Shown here piece by piece: positions 26,550-39,640 of a stretch of 64,000 bases of DNA. The stretch is from Halomonas jincaotanensis (GTDB lineage Bacteria; Pseudomonadota; Gammaproteobacteria; Pseudomonadales; Halomonadaceae): NCBI RefSeq assembly GCF_018448785.1, contig NZ_JAHCLU010000011.1, positions 34,894-98,893 of the forward strand. The letters run 5' to 3'. Within the stretch, counting starts at the first letter, position 1; each line of letters begins with the position of its first letter. The notes under the pieces were generated by a model. It saw only the letters and a program-made list of their open reading frames with translations, did no database searches and was not told the DNA's origin. A program made the translations under genes and the position numbers.

Positions 26550-29108
26550 TCAGAGGTCGTGGCGAGTAAGCAGCGATTGCGCCTCCTCCCGCGTCGTCGC
26601 GTCGTCGGCGGCGGCCAGATCCGTCAACAGCGAGCGTGCCTGCCTGGCATCACCCGCCTGCAACAGTTCTCGAGCCTCGTCGAGTGCGTCAGAAGAAGAG
26701 TCATCAGCGGCAGGGGGTACATTATCCTGATCGAGAGACGGGAAGGCCACCTCCTCGACCTCCCAATCTTTCGAGAGGTCATTGCCGAAAAAGCTCTCGG
26801 TCGCTGAAGAGGCTGCCTCCGTCGGCTCGGGGGCGGGGGCTGGCGACTTGACGGAAGACGTAAATTCGATGCTGGGCTGCATCGGTGTCTCCTGCCGAGC
26901 CGCCGGTGCCGGGTCCAGTGTCGGCGGCTGGTAATCGATGATATCACTGTCCTGTTGGTCTTCCCGAGAAGGCAGCTCAGGCGTCACCGCAGACGGCTCG
27001 TTCGTGTCCGAGGCAACCTCGGCTGCTTCTGTCGCGTCTGTGGGTTGAGGCCATGACGTCGACGGCCTCACCATCTCGGTATCCTCCTGAGCCTCGTCAG
27101 CTTTCTTCTTGATATCTTCTCCTGTGTTGACAGGCGTCGCTTGAGCTTTGGTATCGGTGCTTCGGCCGTCTTCTTCGGCGAGTCGGTCGCTGTTGTCGGC
27201 AGTGAGCGTCGAGGATTCACCGAGCCTGTTCATCACTCTGGCGACTTCCGCCTGGATGGTCGGGTCTGTGCTTGCTTCCAAATGCTCGGCCTGGCGGATG
27301 GCGTCTTGCCGGTTACCCTGTTCTAGATTCACCATCAGCAGCTTGAGACGCAGGTCGTCCCGTTCCGGCTCCTTTTCGAGACTGGCATCCAGCAGCTCTC
27401 GCGCCTGGTCGAAACGCCCATAGGCGATGAAGATATCTGCCTCATTGATCGCTTCTGCCTGGGGCATGGACGCTCGCACCGGCGCCGTCTGATGCTCCTG
27501 ACGACCGGTCGTACTGGGACTGACGACGCCGTCACCTTGCGGCCCGACAGCCTGAACACTATCGAAGGTATACGCCTCAGCCTGATCACCCCGACGCCGG
27601 TGACGCACTAACGCCCAGAGTGCCAACAGAGCCGCCAGTCCGGCGACTCCAAATATCAGCGAGCGATCCGTCTTCGCCTGGTGGAGGGCTCCCCACCAAG
27701 GCGCATCTGCTGCTTGGTCGGTATCGTCCATTGGGGACACGACGCCACCGACCCCAGGGCCAGTGTCGCCCTGTCCACCGGCGCTCAAGGCGGCCAGCAT
27801 CGATCGCATGGTATCGATTTCGGCACGCATGTCGTCGAGCGATGCCTGAAGCGTGTCGCGTTCGTCACGCACGTTTTCCAGCGCATCCCGGCTTTTAGCC
27901 CATTGGCTCTCGAGACGCAGCAGGCGCGCGTCACGAGTCATTTCCCCGTCGCCGTAAAGCGCCTGCAACACGTCAGGCGAGATTTTCACCTGTCGGTCAC
28001 CGGCAACGAGTCCTGTCTCGTCCGGCCCGGCCGCCCGATTTCGTCCATCCGCCCTTACGCCGCCACCGTCAGCTTCCGTGACGTTGGCGCTGACACGCGA
28101 GGCAGCCGCTTGCGCATCGGTCAACAGCGTCAGGCGGGCGCCCTGGGCATCCGACGCGGCGGGCTCTGTTGTCGACTCGGCCACACCGGAGGCGCCGGTA
28201 TCACCGCTACCTACGGACGCCTCAGTCCTCGCTGGCGCATCGGCAATGGGCGACTCCTCCGAGGTAATGGCCGCTGCCACCTCACCCATTGCTTGAGGGT
28301 CACCCAGAGGCACGCTTACCGGTGTCCCGCTACCGCGGCTGGCCCAAGCCTGATTCATCGATTGCACGATACGCTGCGCGTCAGCGGTGGAGCGTGCTGC
28401 AATGGCATCGCGGGGCGGTACCACCAGTTCAAATCCGGCACGCATGGCATTGATATTGCCTGAGGGAAAGACGTCAGGGTTGGCTTCGACCAGCGCCACC
28501 ATCATCTGCTCCATGCTGATGCCACTGTCGGGGCGCAGACGATCAGCAACCGACCAGAGGGTGTCGCCACTGCTGACACGAGTCGACGACGAGGACACCT
28601 CTTCCGTCGAAGTGCGCGGCGCTGAACGGGGTGACGATTCGGTATCACGGCGCGCTGAGGGAGAACCCGCAAATCGCCCCGCATTCGCGCCACCTACCAG
28701 TGCCGGCATGCTGTCGTAGCCCGGCGGATCCAACAGGAGCGTGACCTCGCGCAGTTGCTGACCGCCGGGCCATTCGAAGCGCAGCAACAAGTCCAGCCAG
28801 GGCTCGCGAATAGCTCTCTCACTGGTCATGTCGAGTATCAGCCTGTCCCCACGCTCCGAGACAGTCAGACGAACGCTCGCCGCCAGCGGGGTTCGATCCA
28901 GACCGGCGGCCGCGTAGGCCCGAGCGTCGGCAATCGACGCCTTGATCCGGCTGGGCTCAAGGCCCGCCACATCGGTCAGAGGAATACTGGCTCGAAGCGG
29001 GGCATTGAGGGTCGAACGCACCTCGACGTCTCCCACCCCCAAGGCCATCGCCAAGTGGCTGGTCGCGGATAGCGAAATCAGCATCGCGAGAGTCAGCTTG
29101 CGTTTCAT
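26550..29108 (-). CDS. fimV: FimV-like polar/cell-envelope protein with LysM and TPR-like C-terminus
   Basis: An 852-residue FimV/HubP-type protein. In order: signal peptide (LTLAMLISLSATSHLAMA), the N-terminal FimV domain (LGVGDVEVRSTLNAPLRA), a LysM peptidoglycan-binding motif (VSSGDTLWSVADRLRP), and a coiled coil around ALENVRDERDTLQASLDDMR. Then come one membrane helix (LIFGVAGLAALLALWALV), a cytoplasmic TPR-like stretch (FIAYGRFDQARELLDASLEK), a very acidic linker, and the conserved C-terminal end (ARELLQAGDARQARSLL). Relatives mark cell poles and affect type IV pili, twitching and c-di-GMP. The truA-fimV-asd order matches Pseudomonas. Confidence 0.92.
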   Translation of the reverse strand: MKRKLTLAMLISLSATSHLAMALGVGDVEVRSTLNAPLRASIPLTDVAGLEPSRIKASIADARAYAAAGLDRTPLAASVRLTVSERGDRLILDMTSERAIREPWLDLLLRFEWPGGQQLREVTLLLDPPGYDSMPALVGGANAGRFAGSPSARRDTESSPRSAPRTSTEEVSSSSTRVSSGDTLWSVADRLRPDSGISMEQMMVALVEANPDVFPSGNINAMRAGFELVVPPRDAIAARSTADAQRIVQSMNQAWASRGSGTPVSVPLGDPQAMGEVAAAITSEESPIADAPARTEASVGSGDTGASGVAESTTEPAASDAQGARLTLLTDAQAAASRVSANVTEADGGGVRADGRNRAAGPDETGLVAGDRQVKISPDVLQALYGDGEMTRDARLLRLESQWAKSRDALENVRDERDTLQASLDDMRAEIDTMRSMLAALSAGGQGDTGPGVGGVVSPMDDTDQAADAPWWGALHQAKTDRSLIFGVAGLAALLALWALVRHRRRGDQAEAYTFDSVQAVGPQGDGVVSPSTTGRQEHQTAPVRASMPQAEAINEADIFIAYGRFDQARELLDASLEKEPERDDLRLKLLMVNLEQGNRQDAIRQAEHLEASTDPTIQAEVARVMNRLGESSTLTADNSDRLAEEDGRSTDTKAQATPVNTGEDIKKKADEAQEDTEMVRPSTSWPQPTDATEAAEVASDTNEPSAVTPELPSREDQQDSDIIDYQPPTLDPAPAARQETPMQPSIEFTSSVKSPAPAPEPTEAASSATESFFGNDLSKDWEVEEVAFPSLDQDNVPPAADDSSSDALDEARELLQAGDARQARSLLTDLAAADDATTREEAQSLLTRHDL

Positions 29109-29302
29109 CGATTTCCCTTGCGTTCATCGGCAGCATCGACCGTCGATTACATCACGGCAGCCACCTGTCACTATTTTATTAGCCTTTATAATATCTTTGC
29201 ATCGTATCGCATTAGACCTAATGACTGTCTGCATTGTCGCCGCACCTCATGTTTTTAACGTACCTCATTACCAGGGGGCGAGGCGAATCTGAATGTATCC
29301 AT

Positions 29303-29339
29303 AAAAAAACGGGGCGACTCCCGATGGGAGCGCCCCGTT
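29303..29339 (-). terminator. Rho-independent terminator of asd
   Basis: A perfect stem AACGGGGCG / CGCCCCGTT with an inner CTCCC-GAT-GGGAG. On the minus strand it is followed by seven Ts. It lies 16 bp after the asd stop. Confidence 0.92.
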
Positions 29340-29355
29340 AACCCCATAATCAACT

Positions 29356-30468
29356 TTACTGTTCGCGCAGGATCTTCAGCATCCGCTTGAGCGGCTCGGC
29401 AGCTCCCCACAGCAGCTGGTCACCGACGCTAAAGGCCGAGAGGTACTCGCCACCCATGGCCAGCTTGCGCAGGCGCCCCACCGGCACGGTCAGGGTGCCG
29501 GTGGCAGCCGCCGGCGTGAGCCCATCAATGCTGGCATCCTTGTCGTTGGCAACCACCTTGACCCAGTCATTGTGACGGGCCAGGCGATCCTCGATCTCGT
29601 CGATCGGGACGTTCCTCTTGAGCTTGATGGTGAAGGCCTGGCTGTGGGAGCGCATGGCGCCGATGCGCACGCAAAGGCCATCGATGGGGATCGGATTGTC
29701 TTGAAGTCCCAATATCTTGTTGGTCTCGACCGAAGCCTTCCACTCCTCCTTGCTCTGGCCGCTCTCCATAGGCTTGTCGATCCAGGGCAGCAGGCTACCG
29801 GCCAGGGGGGCACCGAAGTTATCGGTGGGAAAATTGCCACTGCGCATGGCCGCCGTGACCTTGTGATCGATATCCAGGATGGCGCTGGCGGGGTCGGCCA
29901 GCTCTGTCGCCACACTATCGCGCAGGCTACCCATCTGGTTAAGCAGTTCGCGCATGTGCTTGGCGCCTGAGCCGGAAGCGGCCTGATAGGTCATGGAGGT
30001 CATCCACTCGATCAGGTCCGCCTCGAACAAGCCGCCGAGGCCCATCAGCATCAAGCTGACGGTGCAGTTGCCGCCGACGAAGGTCCGGGCACCCTTCGCC
30101 AGTTGGGCATCGATGACGTGACGATTGACCGGGTCGAGGACGATGGTCGCCTCGTCTGCCATGCGCAGGGTGCTGGCGGCATCGATCCAGTACCCCTTCC
30201 AGCCGCTCTGACGCAGGTCGCCATAAACCTTCTCGGTGTAATCGCCGCCTTGGCAGGTGATCACGACATCCAGCGCCTTGAGCGACTCGATGTCGAAGGC
30301 GTCCTTCAGCGAAGGCACGTCGACGCCGACGTCGGGACCGGCCTGGCCTACCTGGGAAGTGGTGAAGAAGATCGGCTCGATCCCCTTGAAATCGTCATCG
30401 TCGAGCATGCGCTGCATGAGCACTGAGCCCACCATGCCCCGCCAACCGATAAAACCGACTTTCAACAT
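29356..30468 (-). CDS. asd: Aspartate-semialdehyde dehydrogenase
   Basis: A 370-residue NADPH enzyme producing aspartate semialdehyde for lysine, threonine, methionine and diaminopimelate. Seen: the Rossmann start [18 protein letters not shown], the active Cys in [17 protein letters not shown], and the active His region [16 protein letters not shown]. The length and the GWRGMVGS motif fit the long gammaproteobacterial Asd class. GGAGGACTTCAC precedes the ATG. It lies downstream of leuB but has its own terminator at both ends. Confidence 0.97.
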   Translation of the reverse strand: MLKVGFIGWRGMVGSVLMQRMLDDDDFKGIEPIFFTTSQVGQAGPDVGVDVPSLKDAFDIESLKALDVVITCQGGDYTEKVYGDLRQSGWKGYWIDAASTLRMADEATIVLDPVNRHVIDAQLAKGARTFVGGNCTVSLMLMGLGGLFEADLIEWMTSMTYQAASGSGAKHMRELLNQMGSLRDSVATELADPASAILDIDHKVTAAMRSGNFPTDNFGAPLAGSLLPWIDKPMESGQSKEEWKASVETNKILGLQDNPIPIDGLCVRIGAMRSHSQAFTIKLKRNVPIDEIEDRLARHNDWVKVVANDKDASIDGLTPAAATGTLTVPVGRLRKLAMGGEYLSAFSVGDQLLWGAAEPLKRMLKILREQ

Positions 30469-30506
30469 GTGAAGTCCTCCCGCAATCGAATGTGAGACGT
30501 ATTATA

Positions 30507-30545
30507 CATGAGCCGCCCCCACCTGGCAGGCGGGGGCGGCTCATG
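30507..30545 (-). terminator. Hairpin downstream of leuB
   Basis: A 14-bp perfect stem, CATGAGCCGCCCCC pairing with GGGGGCGGCTCATG, with an 11-base loop. There is no clear T-tract on the minus side apart from ATAATACG further on. It is the likely end of the leuC-leuD-leuB transcript. Confidence 0.7.
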
Positions 30546-30563
30546 GCATGCGCCAGGTTCACG

Positions 30564-31643
30564 TCAGAGCGCTTCGAAGGCAGCGAGCACAGCGTCGCCC
30601 ATCTCGGACGTCGAGACCATCCGCTTGCCGGCCGAGGCGATATCGGCCGTACGCAGGCCGTCGTCAAGTACCTTGCCGACGGCGGCCTCGATGCGCCCGG
30701 CCAGCGCAGCCTCGCCTAGCGAGTAGCGCAGCATCATCGCCACGGAGAGAATAGTGGCCAACGGGTTGGCGATGTTCTGTCCGGCGATATCCGGTGCGCT
30801 GCCATGGCAGGGCTCATACATGCCCTGGCCGCTCTCGTTCAGCGAGGCCGAGGGCAGCATGCCGATCGAGCCGGTGAGCATGGCCGCCGCATCCGAGAGG
30901 ATGTCACCAAACATGTTACCGGTGACCACCACGTCGAATTGCTTGGGCGCCCGCACCAGTTGCATGGCAGCGTTGTCGACGTACATGTGGGAGAGTTCGA
31001 CATCCGGATACTCGGGTGCCAGCCGCTCCATCACCTCGCGCCAGAGGATGGTGACCTCGAGCACGTTAGCCTTGTCGACGCTACAAAGCTTCTTGCCTCG
31101 CTTCTGGGCCATCTCGAAGGCCACGCGGCCGATACGCTCTATCTCGCTCTCCGAGTAAACGTAGGTGTTGAAGCCGACCCGCTGACCTTCGCGCTCCTCG
31201 ATTCCGCGCGGTTGCCCAAAATAGATACCGCCCGTCAGCTCGCGGACGATCATGATGTCGAGCCCCGAAACAATCTCGGGCTTGAGGCTCGAGGCATCGG
31301 CCAGCTGAGAATAGAGGATCGCCGGGCGCAGGTTGGCAAACAGCCCCAGGTTCTTGCGCAGTCCCAGTAGCCCTTTTTCCGGACGCCTGGCGAGATCCTC
31401 GATGGCATCCCACTGAGGCCCCCCCACGGCGCCGAGCAGGATGGCATCCGCCCCCCTGGCCTTGTCGAGCGTGGCGGCGGGCAGTGGCTCACCGAAGGCG
31501 TCGTAAGCGGCGCCACCGACCGGCGCCTCCTCGACCTCGATATCCAGGCCGCGCGCCCGGCAGGCCGCCAGCACCCGGCTCGCCTGGGCGGTAATTTCCG
31601 GGCCGATGCCATCACCGGGCAATACCAGAATCTTGCGTGTCAT
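30564..31643 (-). CDS. leuB: 3-Isopropylmalate dehydrogenase
   Basis: A 359-residue NAD enzyme oxidising 3-isopropylmalate in leucine synthesis. Seen: [53 protein letters not shown], the catalytic Lys/Asp set in VDKANVLEV and [19 protein letters not shown], and [23 protein letters not shown] precedes the ATG. It follows leuD by 26 bp. Confidence 0.97.
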   Translation of the reverse strand: MTRKILVLPGDGIGPEITAQASRVLAACRARGLDIEVEEAPVGGAAYDAFGEPLPAATLDKARGADAILLGAVGGPQWDAIEDLARRPEKGLLGLRKNLGLFANLRPAILYSQLADASSLKPEIVSGLDIMIVRELTGGIYFGQPRGIEEREGQRVGFNTYVYSESEIERIGRVAFEMAQKRGKKLCSVDKANVLEVTILWREVMERLAPEYPDVELSHMYVDNAAMQLVRAPKQFDVVVTGNMFGDILSDAAAMLTGSIGMLPSASLNESGQGMYEPCHGSAPDIAGQNIANPLATILSVAMMLRYSLGEAALAGRIEAAVGKVLDDGLRTADIASAGKRMVSTSEMGDAVLAAFEAL

Positions 31644-31669
31644 CTTTGCATCCTTGTGGTCTTGAGCCC

Positions 31670-32317
31670 TCAGGCGCTGTCGCGGAACAGCCAGGGACGC
31701 GCCGCGCGATGCTTATCCTGGAACGTACGAATGGCCGCTTCATCCTTGAGGGTAATACCGATGTCATCCAGTCCCTCGAGCAGGCACTGCTTGCGGAAGG
31801 CATCCACCTCAAATTCGATGATCTCCCCCGATGGAGTGGTCACGCGCTGGTTTTTCAGGTCCACATCGAGCCGATAGCCTTCGCTTGCCGCCGCCTCGTC
31901 AAAAAGGCGATCAACCGTCTCCTCGGCGAGCGGAATCAACAGGAGGCCGTTCTTGAAGGCATTGTTGTAGAAGATATCGGCAAAGCTTGGGGCAATCACG
32001 GCGCGGAAACCGAAATCCTCCAGCGCCCAGGGGGCATGTTCCCGCGAGCTTCCGCAGCCGAAGTTACGCCTCGTCAGCAAGACGCTGGCGCCCTGGTAGC
32101 GCGGCTGATTGAGCACAAAGTCCGGATTGAGCGGCCGCTGGCTGACATCCTGCCCTGGCTCGCCTTCATCCAGGTAGCGCAGTTCGTCGAACAGGTTGAC
32201 GCCAAAGCCGGTGCGTTTGATCGACTTCAGAAACTGCTTGGGAATGATAAGATCGGTATCGACATTGGCCCGGTCGAGCGGGGCCACTAGCCCTTCATGG
32301 CGTTCAAATTTCTTCAT
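31670..32317 (-). CDS. leuD: 3-Isopropylmalate dehydratase small subunit
   Basis: A 215-residue small subunit that with LeuC isomerises 2- to 3-isopropylmalate. The family swivel motif is present: [18 protein letters not shown], then [20 protein letters not shown]. The ATG at 32317 follows CAGGAGGCG, which lies over the end of leuC; the two genes are three bases apart, consistent with equal subunit supply. Confidence 0.97.
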   Translation of the reverse strand: MKKFERHEGLVAPLDRANVDTDLIIPKQFLKSIKRTGFGVNLFDELRYLDEGEPGQDVSQRPLNPDFVLNQPRYQGASVLLTRRNFGCGSSREHAPWALEDFGFRAVIAPSFADIFYNNAFKNGLLLIPLAEETVDRLFDEAAASEGYRLDVDLKNQRVTTPSGEIIEFEVDAFRKQCLLEGLDDIGITLKDEAAIRTFQDKHRAARPWLFRDSA

Positions 32318-32320
32318 GGT

Positions 32321-33784
32321 TCACGCCTCCTGCAAATGAGTAGGGTCATTGGCGGCACCATCGCCTCCCAACCCGCGAACGTCGACGAAATGCCCGGCGA
32401 TCGCCGCCGCGGCCGCCATAGCGGGGCTAACCAGGTGAGTCCGACCCCCATAGCCCTGCCGGCCTTCGAAATTACGATTCGAGGTAGACGCACAATGCTC
32501 GCCCGCTCCGAGCTTGTCGGCATTCATGGCCAGGCACATTGAGCAGCCGGGCTCACGCCATTCGAAGCCGGCATCGAGAAAGATCTTGTCCAGTCCTTCC
32601 GCCTCCGCCTGGCGCTTCACCAGGCCGGAGCCCGGCACGACCATGGCAAGCATGATCGAATCGGCTACCTTCTTGCCCTTGGCCACCTTGGCGGCCTCAC
32701 GCAGATCCTCGATGCGCGAGTTGGTGCACGAACCGATGAACACCTTGTCGAGGCGAATGTCGGTGATCTTCTGCTTCGGGGCCAGCCCCATGTACTCGAG
32801 GGCACGCGAATATCCGCGCTGCACGGTCTCATCGGCAGAATCAGCCGGGTCCGGCACTTCGCCGGAAATACCGGTCACCATCTCCGGGCTGGTCCCCCAG
32901 CTGACCTGAGGCTCGATCTCGGCCGCATCGAGGGTCACGACCTTATCGAACTCGGCATCGTCATCCGAGACCAGATCCTTCCAGTCTGCCACCGCGGCTT
33001 CCCACTGCTCGGCGGTGGGCGCGTAATGGCGGTCACGCAGATAGTCGATGGTGGTGTCATCCACGGCGATCAGCCCGACCCGTGCGCCGGCCTCGATGGC
33101 CATGTTACAGACCGTCATGCGGCCTTCCATGGACAGGTCGCGGATGGCGCTGCCGGCGAACTCGATGGCACAGCCGGTCCCCCCTGCTGTGCCGATACGA
33201 CCAATGATCGCCAGCACGATGTCCTTGGACGTGACGCCAGTCCCGAGCTCGCCTTCCACCCTGACCTGCATGTTCTTCATCTTCTGCGCCAGCAGGCACT
33301 GGGTTGCCAGGACGTGCTCGACTTCCGAGGTGCCGATGCCGTGGGCCAGCGCGCCGAAGGCACCGTGGGTGGCTGTATGGGAATCGCCACACACCACGGT
33401 CATTCCCGGCAGCGTGGCGCCCTGCTCGGGACCCACCACGTGAACGATGCCTTGGCGAGGGTCGTTGATCTTGTACTCTTCGATGCCGAACTCGACGCAG
33501 TTGTCATCGAGGGTCTGTACCTGGATCAGCGATGTCGGGTCCTTGATGCCGGCGTTGCCCTCGGCACGTTCCTTAAGGGTCGTCGGCACGTTATGGTCCG
33601 GGGTCGCCAGGTTAGCGTCGAGCCGCCACGGCTTGCGGCCCGCCAACCGCAGACCTTCGAATGCCTGGGGTGAGGTCACCTCATGCAACAATTGACGGTC
33701 GATATAGATCAAGGCGGTACCATCGTCGCGCTCCTTGACCAAGTGCTGCGACCACAGCTTGTCGTAGAGTGTCTGGCCTGCCAT
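32321..33784 (-). CDS. leuC: 3-Isopropylmalate dehydratase large subunit
   Basis: A 487-residue [4Fe-4S] aconitase-family protein. Cluster cysteines are visible in [15 protein letters not shown] and in GCSMCLAMN, with [22 protein letters not shown] near the middle and [20 protein letters not shown] toward the end. The ATG at 33784 follows GGGAGAA. It is the first gene of leuC-leuD-leuB and is divergent from the LysR gene, so a LysR-type control of the leu genes is plausible. leuA is not nearby. Confidence 0.97.
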   Translation of the reverse strand: MAGQTLYDKLWSQHLVKERDDGTALIYIDRQLLHEVTSPQAFEGLRLAGRKPWRLDANLATPDHNVPTTLKERAEGNAGIKDPTSLIQVQTLDDNCVEFGIEEYKINDPRQGIVHVVGPEQGATLPGMTVVCGDSHTATHGAFGALAHGIGTSEVEHVLATQCLLAQKMKNMQVRVEGELGTGVTSKDIVLAIIGRIGTAGGTGCAIEFAGSAIRDLSMEGRMTVCNMAIEAGARVGLIAVDDTTIDYLRDRHYAPTAEQWEAAVADWKDLVSDDDAEFDKVVTLDAAEIEPQVSWGTSPEMVTGISGEVPDPADSADETVQRGYSRALEYMGLAPKQKITDIRLDKVFIGSCTNSRIEDLREAAKVAKGKKVADSIMLAMVVPGSGLVKRQAEAEGLDKIFLDAGFEWREPGCSMCLAMNADKLGAGEHCASTSNRNFEGRQGYGGRTHLVSPAMAAAAAIAGHFVDVRGLGGDGAANDPTHLQEA

Positions 33785-33848
33785 ATCATTCTCCCGGGCT
33801 CTTGGCCCTCATTTGTCCGGTCTCACAAGTAGTGTCCTGCGACTCGTT

Positions 33849-33874
33849 CATAAAATCAATTCATGTTATTTATG
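33849..33874. promoter_or_regulatory. Possible LysR operator between leuC and the LysR gene
   Basis: Inverted repeat CATAAA - 14 bases - TTTATG in an AT-rich patch of the 182-bp divergent gap. LysR regulators often bind such imperfect dyads (T-N11-A type) near their own promoter. A second short dyad, ATTCC-TTAAA-GGAAT, follows at 33881-33895. The link to the regulator is inferred. Confidence 0.4.
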
Positions 33875-33966
33875 GAAGCGATTCCTTAAAGGAATTCGAA
33901 AGCAGGCCAAGGAAAACAACACCACGGCAAACCACTGCCATGGAAAAGTAACGCCACGGAGTCGTA

Positions 33967-34878
33967 ATGGATACCCAAAGCCTGCAGGCCTTCCTCAGCG
34001 TGGCCGATACGGGCAGCTTTTCACGCGCCGCCGAACAGCTTCACCTGACCCAGCCGGCAGTCAGCAAGCGAATCGCGACGCTTGAGGGCATGATTGATGC
34101 CCGGCTGTTCGACCGCATCGGGCGCCGGGTCACGCTCACCGAGGCGGGCCGCATGCTGTTGCCTCGGGCCCGCCAGATCCTGGTGATGGTCGACGACAGC
34201 CGACGGGCGCTCGGCAACCTCAGCGGCGGCGTGGCGGGCAGCCTGACCCTGGCCACCAGCCACCATATTGGCCTGCACCGCTTGCCACCGCTGCTCAGGA
34301 CCTACACCCGCGAGCACCCCGAGGTTCGCCTGGACCTGCATTTCCTGGATTCGGAGCAGGCGTATCAAGGGGTTCTCGATGGTGAGCTGGAAATCGCCGT
34401 GGTGACACTGGCGCCGACACCCGACCCACAGCTCGATGTCGTTCCCGTGTGGATCGACCGCCTCTGCTTTGTCTGCGCGCACGATCACCCGCTTGCCGCA
34501 AGCGAGCGACCCAGTCTCCATGACCTGTGCGAGTTCGATGCGGTATTGCCGGGCAAGCTGACCTTCACCCGGGGCCTGATCGAATCGCGGTTTGCCGCCG
34601 CCGGCCTGGAACTGCCGGTCGCGCTCTCCACCAATTATCTGGAAACCCTCAAGATGATGACCGCCATTGGCCTCGGCTGGAGCCTGTTGCCCGAAGGGCT
34701 GGTGGCCGGTGAACTTCACGAGCTGGCCGTCGATCATCCCCCCATCCATCGGCCGCTGGGGTATCTCGTCCACCGCAGCAGAACACTCTCCAATGCGGCC
34801 AGCGCCATGCTCGAACGCCTCGAGAGTGCCCGCGAATTGCAGGCCAGGGAGTGGCGCCAGTCTCCCGGGATTGGTTAG
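33967..34878 (+). CDS. LysR-family transcriptional regulator
   Basis: A 303-residue regulator with an N-terminal HTH (FLSVADTGSFSRAAEQLHLT, QPAVSKRIATLE) and a C-terminal periplasmic-binding-like effector domain (GSLTLATSHHIGLHRLP, YQGVLDGELEIAVV, MTAIGLGWSLLPEGL). It is divergent from leuC, which resembles the setting of many leu-operon and CysB/LeuO-like neighbours, and is followed by a membrane protein gene on the same strand. The effector is unknown; 2-isopropylmalate-type ligands are only a guess from context. Confidence 0.9.
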   Translation: MDTQSLQAFLSVADTGSFSRAAEQLHLTQPAVSKRIATLEGMIDARLFDRIGRRVTLTEAGRMLLPRARQILVMVDDSRRALGNLSGGVAGSLTLATSHHIGLHRLPPLLRTYTREHPEVRLDLHFLDSEQAYQGVLDGELEIAVVTLAPTPDPQLDVVPVWIDRLCFVCAHDHPLAASERPSLHDLCEFDAVLPGKLTFTRGLIESRFAAAGLELPVALSTNYLETLKMMTAIGLGWSLLPEGLVAGELHELAVDHPPIHRPLGYLVHRSRTLSNAASAMLERLESARELQAREWRQSPGIG

Positions 34879-34904
34879 GCTGCTTTGTTTCAGGAGAACG
34901 CTTC

Positions 34905-36230
34905 GTGCCTGCCACTACCGCCACTCTCTCCGCACGACAGGCTGTTGCAGGTGGCCTGCTGTTCATAGGTCTCCTGTTGCAGATCAGCGGGTTTACCGAT
35001 ATCGCTGTCCCTTCGCCATTGGTGAGCGTCACGCTATGGCTGTCGGTGATATTGCTATGGCAGGACATCCCCCGTCGCACCCGTTGGCAGGCGGGCTGTC
35101 TGTCGGGCATCGGCGTGGGATTGTTGTTAGTGGCTCGATTCCACTACGGCGCAGACATCCGCTGGTCAACCATGCTCGATGGCAACACCTTTGTCGTGAC
35201 CATGCTGATCGGGGTCAGTTTCGTCGGCTTGATCGGTAACCGTAGCAGCAGCGCGCGCCCGCTGGGTCGGCCCATCATGGGGGCACGCGGCATCGCCAGC
35301 ACCTGGCTCGGCGTTCATCTGCTGGGCACGATTCTCAACCTGTCGACCGTCTTCATGATCGGGGACCGCCTGGCCCGACAAGGTCCCTTGAGCATGCCGC
35401 AATACCTGGCCCTCAATCGCGGGCTCTCCAGTGCCGCGCTGTGGTCGCCCTTCTTCGCCTCCATGGGCGTGGTGATTACCTTAGTGCCCGGCATGAAATT
35501 TCCGGTGGTGCTGGCCTTCGGGATGCCCTTGGCGCTTTGTGCGGGCCTGCTGACCTTACTGGAACTCACGCATCGGTTCGATCTCGATGAAACGGCGGGG
35601 TTTTCCTTGTCACCGCATAGTTTATTGATGCCAGTCAGCATGGCCAGCCTGGTCATGCTGTTTCATTACGGCCTGACACCCGAGCTGACCATCGTCAGCA
35701 TCATCACTTTTCTACTCCCCCTGGCGGCACTGGCCAGCAACTTGCCGCGTGGCCCACGTTGGACGTTAAGGCGGATTCGTCAACACACCATGGTTCGGCT
35801 ACCGGGCATGCGCGGCGAGGTATCCCTGTTTCTTTGTGCAGGCTTGCTGACGGAAGGCTTGGCCTCGTTCATTGCCGCCGCCACGGGGAGCGATTGGCAA
35901 TTATTTGCGCGTTTTGGCGCATTGGAGGGCGTGTTGAGCTTTCTTGCCATCGTGGCCAGCGCCGTGATGGGACTGCACCCGATCATCGGTGTCTCGGTTC
36001 TAGCCTCGATGCTCGAACTCGATGGCAGCGGGCAAACGCTGTTCGCCTGCGTAGCGCTGGCTTCATGGGCGGTGGGGACCAGTGTGGGGCCGCTCTCGGG
36101 CATTAACCTGTCGTTGCAAGGCCGCTACGGCGTCAGCGGCGCCCAACTGATGAAGCACAATATGCTCTACGCCTCGGCAATGAGCGTGCTGACGGTGGTG
36201 GCCATCTCCGCTCTTGCGGCCTGGTTGTGA
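34905..36230 (+). CDS. Polytopic membrane protein of unknown function
   Basis: A 441-residue protein with about eleven to twelve hydrophobic segments (for example AGGLLFIGLLLQISGFTD, VVTMLIGVSFVGLIGN, ALWSPFFASMGVVITLVPG, LSFLAIVASAVMGLHPIIG). Polar motifs within helices (LNRGLSSAALWSPFFAS, GLHPIIGVS, GTSVGPLSGINL) look like an ion or small-anion transporter, but I cannot place it in a family by eye. The GTG at 34905 follows CAGGAGAA; it begins 26 bases after the LysR gene, so the regulator may control it. Confidence 0.75.
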   Translation: MPATTATLSARQAVAGGLLFIGLLLQISGFTDIAVPSPLVSVTLWLSVILLWQDIPRRTRWQAGCLSGIGVGLLLVARFHYGADIRWSTMLDGNTFVVTMLIGVSFVGLIGNRSSSARPLGRPIMGARGIASTWLGVHLLGTILNLSTVFMIGDRLARQGPLSMPQYLALNRGLSSAALWSPFFASMGVVITLVPGMKFPVVLAFGMPLALCAGLLTLLELTHRFDLDETAGFSLSPHSLLMPVSMASLVMLFHYGLTPELTIVSIITFLLPLAALASNLPRGPRWTLRRIRQHTMVRLPGMRGEVSLFLCAGLLTEGLASFIAAATGSDWQLFARFGALEGVLSFLAIVASAVMGLHPIIGVSVLASMLELDGSGQTLFACVALASWAVGTSVGPLSGINLSLQGRYGVSGAQLMKHNMLYASAMSVLTVVAISALAAWL

Positions 36231-36271
36231 GTCCCGGTCGAGCCTTCCATCGTGAAGGGGTGAAGTTCAGC

Positions 36272-36790
36272 TCAATCCAACGAGGCGCGATGGAAGTAGC
36301 GATGCCCGCATTGGTGGCACGGCTCGATGCGCGTCACGCTCTCCAGCTCAACGATGGCCTCGCAATGCACACACGCCATACGACCCGGCACCGCCATTTC
36401 GCCTTCGCAATAGTCGGCGCGTGCCGCCTCCAGATCCTCCTCGAACTGCTCGCGCTGAATGCTGCTGCGATCGGCAATGGATAACAGCGACTCGACGACC
36501 TTGCGTGACAGCGCCGAGAGGTCGATACCCAACCAGGCTGCCACCCCCTCACCGCCAGCGCTGAGATAGCGGCGCATGTCCTTGAGGTCGCGCTCCACCC
36601 AGGCACGCAGTAGCGCGAGCTCGTCCTTGGTGAACTCCTCGAGTTCGGCCTCGAACTCAACCGCCTCGTCCAGTTCCTGCTGCAGGTTCTCCCAGGTAAG
36701 ATCCTGGGCGCCTTCACGTAACCTCCCGAGCATGCGCGTATAGCTCTCGCGCAAGCGGTGCTCGTGTTGTGAATCCTGCTGTTCTCTCAT
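36272..36790 (-). CDS. YbeL-like zinc-ribbon protein (DUF1451)
   Basis: A 172-residue protein: a charged, helical N-terminal two thirds (LREGAQDLTWENLQQELDEA, EELEEFTKDELALLRAWVE-like) and a C-terminal zinc ribbon with MACVHCEAI and EPCHQCGHRYFHRA. This is the architecture of the E. coli YbeL family. ybeL also lies close to leuS in E. coli, as here, where it is divergent from leuS. The function is unknown. Between the two genes lie 214 bp with their promoters. Confidence 0.88.
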   Translation of the reverse strand: MREQQDSQHEHRLRESYTRMLGRLREGAQDLTWENLQQELDEAVEFEAELEEFTKDELALLRAWVERDLKDMRRYLSAGGEGVAAWLGIDLSALSRKVVESLLSIADRSSIQREQFEEDLEAARADYCEGEMAVPGRMACVHCEAIVELESVTRIEPCHQCGHRYFHRASLD

Positions 36791-36950
36791 GGTCTTCTCC
36801 TTCCGGTCGCGGTGCGCGGGAGATGCCGGCCGTAGCCGGACCCTGCCGTGCTGGGGTATCCTTGCTTACCATTTAGACTACATCTTCTCGGCAGTTCAAT
36901 GTCTTGACGCATTTCGGGTCAGAACTGAGCCGCCGGGCATCATCCGTTGA

Positions 36951-39587
<2,637 letters not shown>

Positions 39588-39640
39588 GAAGCGATTCCCG
39601 GTGACGTCCAAGGCCTGAATGGCCTTCAAGGAGAGCGCCC

